DNA of 16,241 nt from CAYRTD01 sp964426915 (GTDB lineage: Bacteria; Bacteroidota; Bacteroidia; Bacteroidales; GCA-2748055), in NCBI GenBank assembly GCA_964426915.1, contig CAYRTD010000094.1, positions 1 through 16,241 on the forward strand. Direction: 5' to 3'. This document shows positions 14,871 through 16,241 of the stretch, one piece after another. A program made the translations under genes and the position numbers. A model generated the notes under the pieces. That model saw only the letters and a program-made list of their open reading frames with translations, was not told the origin of the DNA and searched no databases. Position 1 is the stretch's first letter; every line of letters starts with the position of its first letter.

Positions 14871-15068
14871 TTATTCCTCTCTTCCGCGTCCAAAACCAAA
14901 TCCCCAGCCTGATCTGCGATTACGGCCTCTGTTTCTTCTTCCCCACCCCATTCCAAAGGGCCTGGAATCCTCGTTTTTACCATTTTTTTCATCAGAGGCA
15001 CACTTTCCTTCTTTTCTTCCGGTCCTGGGACCTTGTCCCATCGGACCTGTACGATCAAATCCTGGCAT
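14871..15068 (-). CDS. DUF5320 glycine-rich small protein
   Basis: A 65-aa protein beginning MPGFDRTGPMGQGPRTGRKE, the hallmark of DUF5320 proteins, and ending in an Arg/Gly-rich tail (GWGRRNRGRNRRSGWGFGFG). It contains a single Cys (C23). These proteins are repeatedly found beside NifX-like and ferredoxin-ATPase genes, and their function is unknown. The glycine- and arginine-rich tail may be disordered or bind nucleic acid or a cofactor, which is speculation. Gaps of 23 bp on both sides place it firmly in the operon. An overlapping reading frame in the same region lacks family features. Confidence 0.85.
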   Translation of the reverse strand: MPGFDRTGPMGQGPRTGRKEGKCASDEKNGKNEDSRPFGMGWGRRNRGRNRRSGWGFGFGRGREE

Positions 15069-15091
15069 AATTATAATAGTTTAGTGAAAAT

Positions 15092-15418
15092 TTAGAATTT
15101 ATTTCTTTTCAGTGAATCTATAATTTCTGAAATGGTTTTCTGACTTTCAGGCAGAATTATCATTTGAATATCAAACCGGTCCAGCATTTCTTTGGCTTTT
15201 GGACCAAAGTCACCCGAAATTACCCGGTTTGCGCCCAGTTCCACCATTTCCTGTGAAGCTTTGGTGCCTGCACCCCCCGGCGCTTCGGCATGAGTATTCT
15301 GAATAAAATCAACACTGCCGGAATCATCGTTGAATACACAAAACCAGGGACATCTGCCGAAACGAAGATCAAATTCAGAAGTCAACTTACTGCCGGAGGA
15401 TGTAATTATTGTTTTCAT
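15092..15418 (-). CDS. NifX/NifB-C-like dinitrogenase iron-molybdenum cofactor family protein
   Basis: A 108-aa single-domain protein of the family that binds FeMo-cofactor precursors in nitrogen fixers (COG1433 type). Visible motifs are LRFGRCPWFCVF (18-29), a GGAG loop (48-51) after NTHAEAP, and GDFGPKAKEML (69-79). No nif structural genes are in the window, so nitrogen fixation is not implied. Stand-alone members occur widely in anaerobes with MinD-type ferredoxin ATPases and are presumed to carry some iron-sulfur or metal cofactor. Its ATG overlaps the DUF134 stop in ATGA, so the two are translationally coupled. Confidence 0.9.
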   Translation of the reverse strand: MKTIITSSGSKLTSEFDLRFGRCPWFCVFNDDSGSVDFIQNTHAEAPGGAGTKASQEMVELGANRVISGDFGPKAKEMLDRFDIQMIILPESQKTISEIIDSLKRNKF

Positions 15419-15828
15419 AATTCTTTATTAATAATTGGATCAAAATGAACTGACGTACATATGGGACATTCTTCGGATGCACTTACCCGCTTTAAAGTAA
15501 ACCGGGCCTGGCAATCATTGCAGAGAAACCATTTCTCATTGAACTCAGCATTACCAAACACAGCTTCTATTTCTCTCACTTCCACAAGTGCCTTTGCTAT
15601 TTTGTTTCTTGCACTTTCGTATATTCGTGCAAAAGTAGCTCTCGAAACCCCCATTAAACTGCAGGCTTCATGATGATGCATCCCATCATAATCCGCCAGT
15701 TTTACCGCTTCAAATTCTTCGTAAAAAAGCTGAATTTTCTCTTTTTTCTCCGATCTGGAGCCCACGGGTACATAAGATTTGAATTTTGGCGGAGCTACTA
15801 CCTTTCTTAAATGTTTCTTACGGGGCAT
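15415..15828 (-). CDS. DUF134 helix-turn-helix regulator with C-terminal zinc ribbon
   Basis: A 137-aa DNA-binding protein. I use the ATG at 15826-15828 (MPRKKHLRKVVAPPKF), matching the usual MPRP/MPRK start; a GTG one codon upstream is also possible. The core, FEAVKLADYDGMHHHEACSL (39-58) followed by MGVSRATFARIYESARNKIA (59-78), is the DUF134 sigma-factor-region-4-like HTH. The C-terminal extension has C103-x2-C106 and C121-x2-C124, a probable zinc or iron ribbon. It is first in the operon, directly downstream of a promoter with a palindrome between its boxes, so it probably controls its own operon. Family members are not well characterised; the signal could be a metal or redox change sensed at the ribbon, which is inference. 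Confidence 0.92.
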   Translation of the reverse strand: MPRKKHLRKVVAPPKFKSYVPVGSRSEKKEKIQLFYEEFEAVKLADYDGMHHHEACSLMGVSRATFARIYESARNKIAKALVEVREIEAVFGNAEFNEKWFLCNDCQARFTLKRVSASEECPICTSVHFDPIINKEL

Positions 15829-15844
15829 CACATATATATTTGTG

Positions 15845-15876
15845 TAAATATAATGAGAATATTCTCATAATACAAA
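15845..15876 (-). promoter_or_regulatory. Promoter of the DUF134 operon
   Basis: On the minus strand TTTG (15873-15876) is separated by 20 nt from TATATTTA (15845-15852), 7 of 8 on the TAnnTTTG-type -7 box counting free positions. The start site would be near 15839, leaving a leader of about 10 nt. The spacer contains the 16-bp palindrome described separately. Confidence 0.6.
15853..15868. promoter_or_regulatory. Operator candidate: 16-bp perfect palindrome
   Basis: ATGAGAATATTCTCAT is perfectly palindromic and lies between the -33 and -7 boxes of the DUF134 operon promoter, flush against the -7 box. A protein bound here would block RNA polymerase. The likeliest ligand is the DUF134 HTH protein encoded immediately downstream. 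Confidence 0.65.
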
Positions 15877-15954
15877 TAATTTCCTGCTAATTCTTAAGTA
15901 TTCTCCGGTAATCAGGTTATATAACAACCCTGATAAGGATTCAAAAGGAATAGC

Positions 15955-16023
15955 CAGGGCTGGCAACCTTTGAGTGTTCGAAACCTTAAAGTTGGCAATT
16001 CGGTGATGCAATTCCAAGCCCTG
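15955..16023. repeat. Nested inverted repeat CAGGGCT ... AGCCCTG
   Basis: The ends CAGGGCTGGCAA (15955-15966) and TTCCAAGCCCTG (16012-16023) match 10 of 12 in inverted orientation. Inside, CCTTAAAGTTG (15984-15994) can pair with CAACTTAAGG further out (16038-16047), and AGCCCTG can instead fold with the following GGGC. The alternatives exclude each other. Confidence 0.5.
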
Positions 16024-16183
16024 TTGGGCATACGCGTCAACTTAAGGATATAATATTTGGTTGATGTAAGAAAGTCAGTCGTTTATATTTATCTTAGGTG
16101 CAGTATCTGGCTGGTTGCTTTTTTATACTGATTAGATTTTGAGTGTTATTGATACGATTTTTCGGATAAGCATTTTCGGAATT

Positions 16184-16239
16184 GACGGAGAGAGAGGTTT
16201 CTCCATCGGGGATTTTGCCGGGGCAAAATCCCCTCCGTC
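16184..16239. repeat. Strong nested hairpin at window end
   Basis: GGGGATTTTGCC (16208-16219) and GGCAAAATCCCC (16222-16233) form a perfect 12-bp stem with a 2-base tip. Outside it, GACGGA (16184-16189) pairs with TCCGTC (16234-16239), and GGAGA / TCTCC (16187-16191, 16200-16204) can form a side hairpin. There is no U tract before the window ends. It resembles a REP-like element or a terminal inverted repeat. Confidence 0.65.
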
Positions 16240-16241
16240 GA

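Larger units (their letters stand above)
15877..16241. other. Gene-free tail rich in inverted repeats
   Basis: I find no convincing reading frame here. The stretch holds a hairpin at 15911-15934 (ATCAGGTT / AACCCTGAT with one bulge) and the paired structure at 15955-16047. A small GCCC-TGTT-GGGC hairpin (16018-16029) competes with that structure. A long nested hairpin at 16184-16239 closes it. The density of pairings suggests a structured RNA or the end of a mobile element continuing outside the window. Confidence 0.5.

Noticed and set aside
14837..15058. 73-aa frame overlapping the DUF5320 gene
   Set aside because: The other frame starts MPGFDRTGPMGQGP, the family hallmark; this one has no recognisable features.
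15092..15418. Evidence for nitrogen fixation
   Set aside because: The NifX-like protein is a stand-alone family member; no nifH, nifD, nifK, nifE, nifN or full nifB is present in the window.

Overview
The window looks like chromosome of a Bacteroidota bacterium, probably an environmental Bacteroidales/Marinilabiliales-type organism. The evidence is that two good promoters match the Bacteroidota -33/-7 pattern (TTTG ... TAnnTTTG), most genes lack a strong Shine-Dalgarno, there is a Lacal_2735-type small protein known from this phylum, and the spacers are AT-rich with 7-8 nt tandem repeats. No rRNA, tRNA, CRISPR array, intact transposase or phage gene was seen. The lineage is inferred from these traits, not from a search.

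Left part (1-5612): prfC (release factor 3) on the minus strand with its own promoter and a long leader. Then comes a 715-bp spacer holding tandem repeats, a decayed and frameshifted remnant of a Ric/ScdA/YtfE-type di-iron repair gene that I recognise only by translating the spacer, a pyrimidine-rich tract and a 17-bp palindrome. On the plus strand follow an aldo/keto reductase, an NADPH-type beta-hydroxyacid dehydrogenase and an SMP-30/gluconolactonase-like lipoprotein. This may be a small carbonyl or sugar-acid oxidoreductase group.

Middle part (5613-11716): a 91-bp inverted-repeat element lies between convergent genes, followed on the minus strand by an unrecognised 280-aa protein and an MgtC/SapB membrane protein. 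The plus-strand run is a triple-BON protein, an auracyanin-like blue copper protein, a SAM methyltransferase, a P-loop kinase and an APH-fold phosphotransferase. The last three overlap or nearly abut. A small eight-cysteine protein with its own -7 box ends the run. Two diverged copies of a roughly 79-bp intergenic element sit at 7584-7662 and 11823-11900.

Right part (12030-15828): a Lacal_2735 small protein points at a compact minus-strand gene set: DUF134 regulator with C-terminal zinc ribbon, NifX/NifB-C-like cofactor-binding protein, DUF5320 glycine-rich protein, two MinD-type ATPases each with an inserted 2[4Fe-4S] ferredoxin, and a COG1237 metallo-beta-lactamase-fold protein. The DUF134 promoter has a perfect 16-bp palindrome filling the spacer between its -33 and -7 boxes, a strong candidate for an autoregulatory operator. 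The set looks like an iron-sulfur or metallocofactor handling module whose exact job is unknown. The final 400 bp (15829-16241) has no gene I can support but is crowded with inverted repeats, ending in a 12-bp perfect stem cut by the window edge.
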